From NCBI RefSeq assembly GCF_009725985.1, contig NZ_RCNR01000036.1, forward strand, positions 1-47,880: a stretch of 47,880 nucleotides of DNA, in the 5' to 3' direction. Numbering within the stretch: the first letter of the stretch is position 1; every line of letters starts with the position of its first letter. This document shows, in pieces, positions 8,812 to 16,972 of this stretch. This DNA is from Zobellia amurskyensis (lineage in GTDB: Bacteria > Bacteroidota > Bacteroidia > Flavobacteriales > Flavobacteriaceae). The notes under the pieces are model-generated. The model did no database searches and was not told where the DNA came from. It saw nothing but the letters and a program-made list of their open reading frames with translations. The position numbers were made by a program, and so were the translations under genes.

Positions 8812-9279
8812 TCAAGGGCTTTTAATAGGTTCAATGCTATAGGTCCAGTCCTTTAAAGTTTTATACCCTTTTAAAATATTAGGCGATTTTACAACGCCAT
8901 AAATACCTCCTGTTAGCGCAGCTGCTCCAATAAATACAAAAGGTACATTCCCAATAGCCAATGCAATAAAAAATGTGATACTGCCAATATGTAGGAAGTT
9001 TATATTCATCATAACTGTGTGCAGTAAAGGGTGCTTTCGTATAATATCAATCTCATTTAAACTGATAATCACCCAGTCTACAACAATGCTATTTTGATTA
9101 AGAACGGCAAATCTACCCGCAAATTTTTCGCCCGTTTTGGTAATTACCTTTATTCTTCGGTTTTCCTTTATTGCTATTTCTTTGTTGGACACTGAATTCA
9201 CAATAATCAATTGCTTTTCTTGGCATAATCCATTTTGATAGACCAAAAGAAAAATCATTACTAGAACAAGCGTTTTCAT
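8812..9279 (-). CDS. Exported small membrane protein of unknown function
   Basis: 155 residues with a signal peptide or N-terminal anchor (1-19, LVMIFLLVYQNGLC then Q), a soluble portion of about 70 residues with beta-rich text (IKVITKTGEKFAGRF, NSIVVDWVIISLNEIDII), then two hydrophobic spans (about 97-130) and a short tail. The TGEKFAGRF...VVDWVIISLNEID part looks like an SH3/Sm-like small barrel as in proteins that describe a surface modification of lipids or RNA, but the match is too weak to name. It is the last gene of the minus-strand run starting at 10707, 45 bases after its neighbour. Confidence 0.7.
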   Translation of the reverse strand: MKTLVLVMIFLLVYQNGLCQEKQLIIVNSVSNKEIAIKENRRIKVITKTGEKFAGRFAVLNQNSIVVDWVIISLNEIDIIRKHPLLHTVMMNINFLHIGSITFFIALAIGNVPFVFIGAAALTGGIYGVVKSPNILKGYKTLKDWTYSIEPIKSP

Positions 9280-9324
9280 GTGATAATATTTTGCAAGATG
9301 TTCTCTCCTTAAAAAGTGATTTAA

Positions 9325-9702
9325 CTATTCTTGAACACTGGCAAACCAGACCTCATATTTTTTACCCAAAATAGGTGCAGGACTTTCTTTTCCATTTAGA
9401 GCGTTTATAAGTGCCATTATCCACATATACAACAAGACAAAAATGCCCAGTATGTTTATAATCCAACCCAAAATTGGTATGACACCAATAACCCCCAGGG
9501 TCAAACCCGTAACACACAATCCCAGTGATTGTCTAATATGATAACTTGCAAATTGTTGTTTTTTATCATTGTTCATCACAAAAGCTACTATCAAACCTAT
9601 TAAGGTTACATAAGCAAGAATTGCTATTGTTTTATCGTTTTCACTTGTTGCGGCGGCAGCTTGAGTCTTATTTAACTCCGTATCTGTATTTTCCATTATC
9701 AT
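9325..9702 (-). CDS. DUF4870-like small membrane protein
   Basis: 125 residues. After a polar N-terminus it has DKTIAILAYVTLIGLIVAFVMN, an NDKKQQFASYHIRQSLGL loop and two more hydrophobic spans, which is the layout of the DUF4870/Tic20-like membrane family (A-Y-x-T-x-I-G-x-I...F-x-x-x-H-x-x-Q-S-L). The function of that family is not established. Two ATGs (9702 and 9696) are possible; the second gives MENTDTE. Third gene of the 10707 operon, 23 bases from the lipoprotein gene before it. Confidence 0.8.
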   Translation of the reverse strand: MIMENTDTELNKTQAAAATSENDKTIAILAYVTLIGLIVAFVMNNDKKQQFASYHIRQSLGLCVTGLTLGVIGVIPILGWIINILGIFVLLYMWIMALINALNGKESPAPILGKKYEVWFASVQE

Positions 9703-9725
9703 TTTTTTAATTCGTTTTTAATTTG

Positions 9726-10334
9726 CTATTCCGTCATTTTGGTCAATTGCTCTAGTTTGAGCTCATCTACCATACCCCAAGTTTCCTCGGGAAGCATATC
9801 GTTTGCATTTATGGTAACCAAGAACCTATCTTCATAGGCAAACATTAATTGGGTATCGTTAGATTTTTTCTTGTAGATCTGTTGCGCCTTTATTCCATTA
9901 ATCTCTACAGTTTGTTGGTGCTTATATTCATCTTCAGTTTCCATTTCAAAATTTCCTAACAGTCCGTAGCTTGTGGCCATCATACTACCCGTTGGACCGG
10001 CACCGTCTATAATCATTACGCTCAATGTTTTTTTATCTTCAGCCTTTTTATAGGTTCCCTCCACGGAGTTTACTTGATACATACCCGCCTGTCCCACTTT
10101 AAACCCCGTTCTTTCTAAGGGTCCCAAATTCTGAGGCAACCACTCCTTTAACTGTTCATTGGTTAATGGGACTGCATTTTTCAATTTTTCAATTCTTCCT
10201 TCTACCTTTCTAGCTTCTTTTACAAAAGTGGATGCGTTTGACACTCCCGCCTTGGCCTTGGTCAATTTTTCCTTGACCTCGCCAACACATGAACCAAGTA
10301 ATAGCAACAGTATAACCAGTCCTATATTTTTCAT
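9726..10334 (-). CDS. Exported lipoprotein of unknown function
   Basis: 202 residues starting MKNIGLVILLLLLGSCVGEV. The signal peptide ends in a lipobox (LLGSC), so Cys16 is the probable lipidated residue. The open frame goes back to 10382 only through a TTG, so I use the ATG at 10334. A helical region (KEKLTKAKAGVSNASTFVKEARKVEGRIEKL is split by charge in heptads) comes first, then a domain of about 130 residues containing VEINGIKAQQIYKKK and FLVTINANDMLPEE. No family is recognised. Adjacent lipoprotein and membrane genes and the ECF-type promoter point to an envelope function. Confidence 0.8.
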   Translation of the reverse strand: MKNIGLVILLLLLGSCVGEVKEKLTKAKAGVSNASTFVKEARKVEGRIEKLKNAVPLTNEQLKEWLPQNLGPLERTGFKVGQAGMYQVNSVEGTYKKAEDKKTLSVMIIDGAGPTGSMMATSYGLLGNFEMETEDEYKHQQTVEINGIKAQQIYKKKSNDTQLMFAYEDRFLVTINANDMLPEETWGMVDELKLEQLTKMTE

Positions 10335-10353
10335 TTTAAAAATTTTAAAATTA

Positions 10354-10707
10354 TTATTGAGTGTCACAACTTTCCTTATCAATATCTGCCTTAGCCTCTT
10401 TTATCTCTTGGTCAATTTCGGCTCTACTTGCTGTAGGTATACAATCATAGATGTTATCCAGAGCATCTAGATAGGCTTTAGCCGCACTTTTATAATCTGC
10501 ACAATTATCTGCCGTAGGATTCTCACTGTAAGCCTGTGCAGCGTTAGACCAAGATTGCAATTCATCTGTATAGCCTTGAGCCCAATTTCCTCCAAAACAG
10601 TTTCCCGCAGGATTCAAAGGATTGTCTTTACTACAGCTGTACGTTAAAATAATTGCCACACCGCAAACAGCTAAAAGAATTTGTTTTTTGAAATTTTTCA
10701 TGATCAT
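10354..10707 (-). CDS. Small cysteine-containing lipoprotein
   Basis: 117 residues with a signal peptide and lipobox (ILTYSC); two ATGs six bases apart (10707, 10701) are both possible. The mature part is acidic and alpha-helical and has four further cysteines (NCFGG, DNCADY, YDCIPT, ESCDTQ), which may form two disulphides in the periplasm. It is the first gene of the minus-strand operon that runs to 8812 and is transcribed away from the ECF sigma gene; a strong copy of the shared promoter motif lies 78 bases upstream. Function unknown. Confidence 0.8.
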   Translation of the reverse strand: MIMKNFKKQILLAVCGVAIILTYSCSKDNPLNPAGNCFGGNWAQGYTDELQSWSNAAQAYSENPTADNCADYKSAAKAYLDALDNIYDCIPTASRAEIDQEIKEAKADIDKESCDTQ

Positions 10708-10784
10708 TGTTTTTACTTTTTTATTAATTCCTTTTGTAGCGTTCTTATGGATTTAAACACCCTTTATCAAATCTTCTACACCCA

Positions 10785-10815
10785 TTAGTGTCCTAATTTT
10801 TAAAAGGTAAACATG
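10785..10815 (-). promoter_or_regulatory. Probable ECF-sigma promoter of the 10707 operon
   Basis: On the minus strand CATGTTTACC, T-rich 15-base spacer, CACTAA. The position and spacing equal those at 15713 and 31437. The leader to the ATG would be about 70 bases. The sigma gene itself begins on the opposite strand 58 bases away. Confidence 0.7.
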
Positions 10816-10845
10816 CCCATTAAAAAAATTCTATATTTAGATGAT

Positions 10846-10873
10846 GTTTACTTTTTAACCAATTGAGCACCAA
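10846..10873 (+). promoter_or_regulatory. Weak copy of the ECF motif overlapping the sigma gene start
   Basis: GTTTACT, a 15-base spacer, CACCAA, with one change in each element relative to the site at 10785 and the same preceding GATG/CATG context. The last A is the A of the sigma gene's ATG, so a transcript from here would start inside the gene; either the start is the Met at 10903 or the match is not a promoter. A near -7 box (TATATTTA, 10832) could serve the normal start. Confidence 0.35.
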
Positions 10874-11427
10874 TGAAAGACCAGCATATTATTTCCCAAA
10901 TGAAACAGCGGGATAGAAATGCACTTAAAGAAGTTTATAAAGGGTATAAAATTGAATTTTTCAAATTTGCTTCCCGATATACCTCTGATACCGATTTGCT
11001 AGAAGATATTTTCCAAGATGCGATTATCGTACTCTATGAAAATGCTCTGACAGGAAAATTGGATGAATTAAAAAGTAGCCTAAAAACTTACCTTTTCAGT
11101 ACAGGAAAGTTTATGATTTTTAAAAAGTTCAGAGATACTAAAGAAATAGCCACAGATGAAACCTATATTTTTGACCAAAGTGAAATAGTTGTCATTAACG
11201 ACGTATATGAAGACCAAGGCCCCAATGAATACCAGCAAAAAATAATAGAGAACTTTAAGAAACTTGGTGATAAGTGCCGTGAAATTCTAGAGCTTTTTTA
11301 TCTAAAGGGATTAAAACTAGAAGAGATAATGAGCGTGCAAGGCTATGAAAACAAAAATGTAGTGAAAAGCCAAAAATCTAGATGCCTCAAATCATTAAAA
11401 GAGCTTACTCATGCAAAGAATGGATAA
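10873..11427 (+). CDS. ECF-family RNA polymerase sigma factor
   Basis: 184 residues. Region 2 is visible as ALKEVYKGYKIEFFKFA...DLLEDIFQDAIIVLYE and region 4 as KLGDKCREILELFYLKGLKLEEIM plus a C-terminal recognition helix (NKNVVKSQKSRCLKSLKEL). There is no region 1 or 3, as expected of an extracytoplasmic-function sigma factor. It directs RNA polymerase to a dedicated promoter set. The stop overlaps the next ORF's start by 17 bases, so the two are translationally coupled, typical of sigma/anti-sigma pairs. Divergent to the 10707 lipoprotein operon. The shared motif GTTWACC-N15-CACTAA around it is the best candidate for its target promoter. Confidence 0.9.
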   Translation: MKDQHIISQMKQRDRNALKEVYKGYKIEFFKFASRYTSDTDLLEDIFQDAIIVLYENALTGKLDELKSSLKTYLFSTGKFMIFKKFRDTKEIATDETYIFDQSEIVVINDVYEDQGPNEYQQKIIENFKKLGDKCREILELFYLKGLKLEEIMSVQGYENKNVVKSQKSRCLKSLKELTHAKNG

Positions 11428-12148
11428 TGAAGAATTGATCAATGGTTATTTTGAAGGCTCTCTTTCAGAAGAGCAGAAGAGAGAATTTGACCATTTGTTC
11501 GAAACAAACCCCGACTTTAAAACCGATTTTGAGTTTCAGGAAGAGCTAAAACGTGCGCTGGTAAAATCCGAAAGGAAACAATTAAAACAGATTTTATCCA
11601 ATACTAACGTGCCACAAGAAAAGGAAAAATCTCAAGTAATACACTTACGTCCTTGGCTCGTTGCCGCCTCTTTAGTCTTACTGGTAGGAATCAGTTCCTG
11701 GCTAATTTTCTTTAACCGACCAGACATTGATTCTCAACAACTGTATGCCAGCAACTTTGCTCCCTATGAAAATGTGGTACACCCTATCGAACGTGGAGAG
11801 CAACTGGAAGACCTTAAAACACGGGCTTTTATTGCATATGAAAATGAGAGTTACCAACAGGCAATAGAACTCTTCAAAACACTAAACGATAAAAATAACG
11901 ATAAGTATATTATATTTTACGAAGCTATTTCGCTCATGCAATTGAACAAACACCGTGAAGCTACACCCTTGCTGGAGAGCTACATTGAGGACAATGGAGA
12001 ACTTAAAGATCGAGCTATTTGGTACCTGGCGCTAACCTATTTAAAACTTAATAAAATAGAAGAATGCAAGGAACAATTAAATCTATTGGCCCATAGAGAA
12101 GGATTCAAAACCAAAGCAGCAAAAAATCTATTGGCCGAATTGAATTAA
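11411..12148 (+). CDS. Membrane anti-sigma factor candidate with exported TPR-like domain
   Basis: 245 residues; starts at 11411 (or MDNEELI at 11420), overlapping the sigma gene by 17 bases. Residues 4-60 are a helical cytoplasmic part resembling anti-sigma N-terminal segments (NEELINGYFEGSLSEEQKREF) without a zinc CxxC site. One transmembrane span is at about 82-101 (WLVAASLVLLVGISSWLIFF), leaving about 145 residues outside. That part has TPR-like helices (AFIAYENESYQQAIELFKTL, ATPLLESYIEDNGELKDRAIWYLALTYLKLN). Overlap with the sigma gene and the topology make an anti-sigma role likely. The exported TPR domain could be the sensor or the target of a periplasmic protease. It meets the CHAT gene end to end, overlapping 4 bases. 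Confidence 0.75.
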   Translation: MQRMDNEELINGYFEGSLSEEQKREFDHLFETNPDFKTDFEFQEELKRALVKSERKQLKQILSNTNVPQEKEKSQVIHLRPWLVAASLVLLVGISSWLIFFNRPDIDSQQLYASNFAPYENVVHPIERGEQLEDLKTRAFIAYENESYQQAIELFKTLNDKNNDKYIIFYEAISLMQLNKHREATPLLESYIEDNGELKDRAIWYLALTYLKLNKIEECKEQLNLLAHREGFKTKAAKNLLAELN

Positions 12149-15006
12149 GCTAGGCTTCTCTTCTTTTTATACCAAAAAACACCGTAGAAAACACTCAATA
12201 CCAAAAACGAACTCCCCCAATACCACCAGTAACTGGTTTTCGTAATTGGTGAAATATCCCCCGAAACCACAAAAGCCGACCAGTAATAGGGGTGTTGCAA
12301 TAAGTTGTCATCCGTAGTTTCCAAATATTTTAATTTTGCATCCCGTAACGCCTTTGCTTTTGATTTACCTTTACTAAGCCCCTCGTAGAAAAACTCCATT
12401 AATTTTACGCTGCTTTTATCGTTAATTTTCCACAACGTGTTTACCAAAGATTTGGCTCCGGCATAGTAGAAGCCTTTTGACAGGCTCAACATACCTTGTC
12501 CTTTTTGAAGTTTTCCTATACCCGTTTGGCATGCACTCAAGGTCACCAAATCAGCATTCAGGGAAATATTATACAGGTCTTTTATATAGAGGACATTGTT
12601 CTCACTACTATCTTTTTGTTGACTAAATGCGAGATAGGAATAATCCGGATACGCATCATTGGCCGAGGCATGTGTAGCCAAATGGATTATATTAAAATTA
12701 GAAGAATTAGCCTTAAAATTTACTAAGGTCGCATCTTGGTCCAGAACCTTCTGGGTGTTAAAATAAGAGCTTATTCCAGAAACCTCATCATCGTTATAAA
12801 GCAACTTTCCAAACTGTCTATTATCCTGAACCGCTATTTTTTCATCAAAATTTGGTGCAAACGCCAAAACATGATTTTTATCGGATTTTCCTTTTTTTAT
12901 AAGTTCCAAAAGTGAGGTAATTGAATTACCGTAGCCGATACTTTTTGTTTCCAAAAGGTAGGAATCGTTCTCCCGTAAAAGGTCAAAAGGAATATAATGC
13001 AATTCGCCATCTGGAATGATAGTCAGGTTTTCCGAATCGATGTCCTTAAGTGGGTGCTTTAAGATTTTTTCAAAGAGGCGGTTACCTAAAACACTTATTT
13101 CTTCCACACCCCCATTTAAGGAAGGTTTTGAGAGTATTCTATAAAAATCAGTGATGTCTTTTTTATCAGCTTCCAAAAATGGCAATTTTAAAAAACCCTG
13201 TTCTTCACTGTTCAATATAATGGCATACAGGTGATGGTTCGTAAGTGTAAAAGAAACTATAGTACCCCCATCTTTTAATAGTGTATTCCGTATAGTGGCA
13301 AAGTTTAAGGTTTTACTACCATATTTTAAATCGTGATACTTTGGATACTCCTGTTTTAGTGTATCCAAAAGAGCATAATACGCTTGCTTTACATTAAAAA
13401 TTTGAGCTTCTAACTTGCTGTTATCATCGGAACCATCAAAAATTTCCTTTTCAAAATGAGTGATTTCCGCTCTCAAACGCACCTCTTTGTCCAGTATATT
13501 TTGCGGTACATTACCGTATCTAGTAGCCTGTGTACCTCTAAGGGCTTCGAGTAAAATAAAATCTTTGTTCTTCTCAGCAATGTTCAATGCCAATTCTAAT
13601 ATATTTTTAGAACCGGTTCTTTCATAATTCTCATATACCACATCTAACATCCGATGAAAAATAGGATAGACCTCTTCGGCCAGAAATTGCTTATCCAGTT
13701 TACTGTCAAACTCCAGTTTCAACTCATCAAAAGTGGTGAGTATGTCCTTACTGGTTGTTATTGCTTCTTGCTCATAAGTGAGATTATTTGTTTTGGCATA
13801 CGCCGATTGTAAAAGTTGAAGTTTTACATCCAATAAATTCAACAATTGAATTTTTGAAAACACGTCTCTGGGCTTGGGGTTACCCCCCGTATCTGATTTG
13901 AAACTTACTGAATTACGAAATGCTTTCTGAACGATATTTAGTCCTTCTTCAAAATTGTGTTGCTCCAAATAAAGTTTTGCCATTTTACCATAGACATGGG
14001 CTATATCTTGGTGTGGCCTATGTTGACGGTATGCTTTAAAATCATTCAACGCCCGCTCATAATAATTCTCTGCCTGTTGGTAATTCTTCTTTCCCAAGAA
14101 AGCATCGGCATAAAGCACACATATCTCTTTGGAAAAAGGATTCTCCCGATCATCAATACGGTGGTTTTCATTTAAGACCATTACTGCATTATCATATTCC
14201 CCTTGTTTTAAGTAATTTTTAGCCAATAATATATAGGTTGATAAAAAGTTGTTCTTAAACCTAGGGTTACCGACTTTCGCCTTATAAAATTCCAACGTTT
14301 CCTTCAATAACTCACTGGCCTTAATTGTATTGCCCTGCACCTCAAACACCTGAGAAAGAAGTTTTTTTGTATTAAAACTAGCCGATTGCCAATCTTCAAT
14401 ACTATCTCTAAACGTTTCTATCAAATTTAAATCTTGCGTATAGTAAAACTCCGCCTGTTCATATTTTCCCGTATGCCTATAAATAAGACCAAGGAAACTA
14501 TAAATTGCAGAAAGTGTATCTATGTCCAGCGCCGTACGCTGCTCTTCCGGTACAGCCTTAAGGATGGAATATAGCTCCAAAAAATAGGTTCTAGCCGTAC
14601 TGTATTCCTTTAATTTGTAATGAAAATTTCCCTTATCAAAAAGAAGTCTATTTTTGTAAACTCCACTTATCTCAAGACCATTGGTACGAGAATCTTTGAG
14701 CAAGCAATCCTCCATTCGTTGGAGGTTACGTCTGTATTCCTGTAAGTCGTAAAAATTACTGTTCGCATTAATTAAATAACTCAAGCTACCAAGAAGATAA
14801 TCCATATTATCTTGCTCATTGGCTATGGCTATGGTTTTCTCATAATACACATAGGCGCTGTCCTTATTTACGTAATGATACTCCAAAGCCTTGTTAAAGG
14901 CATCGTCCAAGTTTGAAGGTGTCTCCTGAGACCAACCGCTAAAAAAGACGAACAAAAAACACACTATGTAATGGAAGTATTTCATATACGAAAGTCCTCT
15001 ACGCAT
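12145..15006 (-). CDS. Membrane-anchored TPR-CHAT protease
   Basis: 953 residues from the ATG at 15006 (an open frame goes 9 codons further only by TTG; the ATG at 14985 is also possible). It has a signal peptide (YFHYIVCFLFVFFSGWSQ), a long TPR array (about residues 20-500, with units such as YSFLGLIYRHTGKYEQAEFYY and YGKMAKLYLEQHNFEEGL), and a CHAT domain of the caspase-like clan (about 560-905). The dyad is visible: His779 in HLATHA and Cys826 in SACQTG, with GQGMLSLSKGFYYAGA downstream. Near the end there is a single span (about 920-945) followed by KKKR, which keeps the TPR and CHAT parts outside the cytoplasm. Downstream of a lipoprotein gene (38-base gap). Substrate unknown; the nearby exported anti-sigma TPR domain is the obvious candidate. 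Confidence 0.88.
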   Translation of the reverse strand: MRRGLSYMKYFHYIVCFLFVFFSGWSQETPSNLDDAFNKALEYHYVNKDSAYVYYEKTIAIANEQDNMDYLLGSLSYLINANSNFYDLQEYRRNLQRMEDCLLKDSRTNGLEISGVYKNRLLFDKGNFHYKLKEYSTARTYFLELYSILKAVPEEQRTALDIDTLSAIYSFLGLIYRHTGKYEQAEFYYTQDLNLIETFRDSIEDWQSASFNTKKLLSQVFEVQGNTIKASELLKETLEFYKAKVGNPRFKNNFLSTYILLAKNYLKQGEYDNAVMVLNENHRIDDRENPFSKEICVLYADAFLGKKNYQQAENYYERALNDFKAYRQHRPHQDIAHVYGKMAKLYLEQHNFEEGLNIVQKAFRNSVSFKSDTGGNPKPRDVFSKIQLLNLLDVKLQLLQSAYAKTNNLTYEQEAITTSKDILTTFDELKLEFDSKLDKQFLAEEVYPIFHRMLDVVYENYERTGSKNILELALNIAEKNKDFILLEALRGTQATRYGNVPQNILDKEVRLRAEITHFEKEIFDGSDDNSKLEAQIFNVKQAYYALLDTLKQEYPKYHDLKYGSKTLNFATIRNTLLKDGGTIVSFTLTNHHLYAIILNSEEQGFLKLPFLEADKKDITDFYRILSKPSLNGGVEEISVLGNRLFEKILKHPLKDIDSENLTIIPDGELHYIPFDLLRENDSYLLETKSIGYGNSITSLLELIKKGKSDKNHVLAFAPNFDEKIAVQDNRQFGKLLYNDDEVSGISSYFNTQKVLDQDATLVNFKANSSNFNIIHLATHASANDAYPDYSYLAFSQQKDSSENNVLYIKDLYNISLNADLVTLSACQTGIGKLQKGQGMLSLSKGFYYAGAKSLVNTLWKINDKSSVKLMEFFYEGLSKGKSKAKALRDAKLKYLETTDDNLLQHPYYWSAFVVSGDISPITKTSYWWYWGSSFLVLSVFYGVFWYKKKRSLA

Positions 15007-15044
15007 AAGTGTAAAGGACTTTAATTTAATCAAAAAAAGTTCAA

Positions 15045-15692
15045 CTAATTTTTATATACCGGCACTTCTATTGTGATCGCATCTCCAAATTCTTTGGATT
15101 GGGGCATTCTTATGACCATTTTAGCGTTGCCCTCAAAATCCCCCTTAATAGCAACAACCATATTACCAGATTTTGACAGGGTTGCGGAACCACCCTTAGC
15201 TAACACTTTGTTTCTTTCATTAACAATGGTTATTTCGGCTTCTTCTATCTCCGGCGGTAGCTCTATTCCTGAATAATCCGAAATATTGATTTTAGGTACA
15301 CATCCTGCTCTTGGGTCATCAAAACAACCTCTTGGTGGCCTAGGTGGAAATTTACCTCCCCTTGGCATTACAAGGCTAACCAACCCAGATTTAAACTCAT
15401 TTAACCCAGCTTCTTCTTTTTGAGCTTGTTCTAAACGTGGAATTAATCTTTTGCCCCCTTTGCTAAGGTCTATTGCTTCTTTTAGCTCGGCAATTTCCTG
15501 TTTCATAACAGAAAGGCTGTGTATGGTTCCAAGTTTGTACAATTCAAGACCGTTCAGGTATTTTGGCTCTTGAACCAAACGGTAATTAAAATTGTTCGCG
15601 GTCAATTCTTCTTCGGGCAGTTCTTTCTGCGAACATGAGACTACACCCAACATAATGGACATAAAACAGACTAGATAATTCATTGTTTTCAT
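15045..15692 (-). CDS. Exported lipoprotein, first gene of the CHAT operon
   Basis: 215 residues with a signal peptide and lipobox (GVVSC at about residue 20). A helical N-terminal half (QEIAELKEAIDLSKGGKR, ARLEQAQKEEAG-like) is followed by a Pro/Arg/Gly-rich loop (RGGKFPPRPPRGCFDDPR) with two cysteines, and then a beta-sandwich-like portion (about 130-215: ITIVNERNKVLAKGGSATL, MVIRMPQSKEF). The function is unknown. It is co-oriented with the CHAT protease gene and separated from it by 38 bases, so it is likely a partner in the envelope, for example an anchor, inhibitor or activator. The shared ECF-like promoter lies 20 bases before the ATG. Confidence 0.8.
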   Translation of the reverse strand: MKTMNYLVCFMSIMLGVVSCSQKELPEEELTANNFNYRLVQEPKYLNGLELYKLGTIHSLSVMKQEIAELKEAIDLSKGGKRLIPRLEQAQKEEAGLNEFKSGLVSLVMPRGGKFPPRPPRGCFDDPRAGCVPKINISDYSGIELPPEIEEAEITIVNERNKVLAKGGSATLSKSGNMVVAIKGDFEGNAKMVIRMPQSKEFGDAITIEVPVYKN

Positions 15693-15712
15693 AATTTATG
15701 GTTTTCTATAGA

Positions 15713-15743
15713 TTAGTGCCCTAAGTCTAAAAAGGTTAACATG
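15713..15743 (-). promoter_or_regulatory. Probable ECF-sigma promoter of the lipoprotein-CHAT operon
   Basis: On the minus strand CATGTTAACC, TTTTTAGACTTAGGG spacer (15 bases), CACTAA, ending 20 bases before the ATG of the lipoprotein gene. Spacing and elements equal the site at 31437. Confidence 0.75.
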
Positions 15744-15889
15744 AAAATTAATCGATTTGGCTAAAGATGCCTATAATTCATACATGCAACAATGGCTTAT
15801 GTTCTATTGGTTCAATTTTATGTACGTGTAGCACTGTGGTAGTATAGATGGCTTCTGAGAGTAAAAAACGAAGACTATTGCGCACAAAA

Positions 15890-15917
15890 AAAGGTCAGAA
15901 AATATGCTCTGACCTTT
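15890..15917 (-). terminator. Strong terminator, minus strand
   Basis: Perfect 10-bp stem AAAGGTCAGA / TCTGACCTTT with an 8-base loop, followed on the minus strand by a continuation of the T tract (seven T in total). It must end a minus-strand transcript from 16389-17143 or from a gene remnant between, because no intact gene lies just upstream. Confidence 0.8.
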
Positions 15918-16388
15918 AAAAATTTAATATGATACCGCCAAACCGTACGGTCCTTCTAATGTATCAAAATCGATTAGTACCAGAAAGGGTGCTGATTCAG
16001 GTAGTTCCCCCGAAACCTATAATCGGCAATCACCTCTCCAACATGTTGAATAGATGACCCCAAATGGCTTCATTAGACGGACTAAACACGCTCTATTTCA
16101 TAACATGTCGCCTAGAACCGTACCTTTTTGGATTGGCAGTTTCATAAAATTATAAGATGGTTCCCCATATGTAGATATTGTCTAGTTATTGGTTTGGTAT
16201 TTTGATGTATATATTCTGGTGCTGTAATGTCTTTGTAATAGTAATTACCAATCGGGGGGACTGTAAAAATAAGCTTTTTCTTAACATGGTCCACCATTGA
16301 ACCTGATAATTGTTCAATCTAACTACATCATTCGTAGAATGTTATAAATAACACAAGTCAACCGTAAAAACCCATCTTAACTACATCT
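15918..16388 (-). other. Possible decayed gene or structured transcript region
   Basis: No intact gene of normal length. On the minus strand one frame reads MKLPIQKGTVLGDML, TGA, NRACLVRLMKPFGV..., TAG, then VSGELPESAPFLVLIDFDT and LEGPYGLAVSY before a stop, and the other frames also give protein-like pieces (GEVIADYRFRGNYLNQHPFWY is split over bases 16040-15973). Together with the minus-strand terminator at 15890 it looks like the remnant of a protein or element, or a non-coding RNA. I cannot name a family. Confidence 0.35.
16142..16297 (-). CDS. Possible 51-residue ORF, unrecognised
   Basis: ATG-initiated ORF of 51 codons (MVDHVKKKLIFTVPPIGNYY, ending MGNHLIIL), polar with many Tyr and Asn. 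It follows the 16389-16964 gene on the same strand and precedes the decayed-looking stretch above. No family and no clear leader. It may be part of the same remnant; treat as low confidence. Confidence 0.25.
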   Translation of the reverse strand: MVDHVKKKLIFTVPPIGNYYYKDITAPEYIHQNTKPITRQYLHMGNHLIIL

Positions 16389-16964
16389 CTATCGTAAGCT
16401 TAATCTCTTGTTTTTGTGGGCCTTGAATTTTTTATTGACATGTACCGTTCTGCCTTCTGAATTTTTAAAAGACAAATTCAAGCTTCCGCTTACCAACTGC
16501 TCGTTAATTTCTGTAATATTTAAAAAGCCCTTATAACTAAAATAAGGTTTCTCATCTACATCTGTTATATTGATATATCCAAATACCCCATTGAACTCGC
16601 TCAAAAGACTATTAAAATTACTGTCGATCTCATGCCTGCCCATTATGGAGTGCATGTCTTTAGTTGGCTTGGAGATTAGTATACCAAAAAGTTGCTCATC
16701 ATCAGCTGGCTTTATTTCAATACTTGTAAATGGAATACCTCCTCTAGACACACTCGTACTCGATTCAAAAACCAAAGGATGTTCTAAAATCTTAACTAAG
16801 CTATCACTAACCTCTATAGAGCTTAAAGCATATACATTCTCTAAAGAAGATGAAGGTGACGTTTTATGGTTCACTCCTGAATTTGAAAAAAAGAAAACGG
16901 AAAGTAACAACCAAAATCCAACTTTGGTAGTATTAGCAAAAAACTGAAATAGTAGACTATACAT
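16389..16964 (-). CDS. Exported or membrane-anchored protein of unknown function
   Basis: 191 residues. An N-terminal hydrophobic stretch (about 8-27, LFQFFANTTKVGFWLLLSVFFFSNSG) is a signal peptide or anchor, followed by about 155 soluble residues with beta-rich text (FGILISKPTKDMHS, FGYINITDVDEKPYFSYKGF, LNLSFKNSEGRTVHVNKKFK). The end is very basic (KKFKAHKNKRLSLR). No family is recognised. It starts 8 bases after the stop of a 56-residue secreted protein on the same strand, so the two likely form an operon; its transcript may run to the terminator at 15890. Confidence 0.6.
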   Translation of the reverse strand: MYSLLFQFFANTTKVGFWLLLSVFFFSNSGVNHKTSPSSSLENVYALSSIEVSDSLVKILEHPLVFESSTSVSRGGIPFTSIEIKPADDEQLFGILISKPTKDMHSIMGRHEIDSNFNSLLSEFNGVFGYINITDVDEKPYFSYKGFLNITEINEQLVSGSLNLSFKNSEGRTVHVNKKFKAHKNKRLSLR

Positions 16965-16972
16965 AGCGATTA

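Noticed and set aside
10335-10382. Extension of the 9726-10334 lipoprotein to an upstream TTG
   Set aside because: The ATG at 10334 opens directly into a perfect lipoprotein signal peptide; the upstream residues would spoil it.
16142-16297. Firm small gene at the decayed stretch
   Set aside because: Kept only as a low-confidence ORF because it has no leader element and lies in a region with fragments in every frame.
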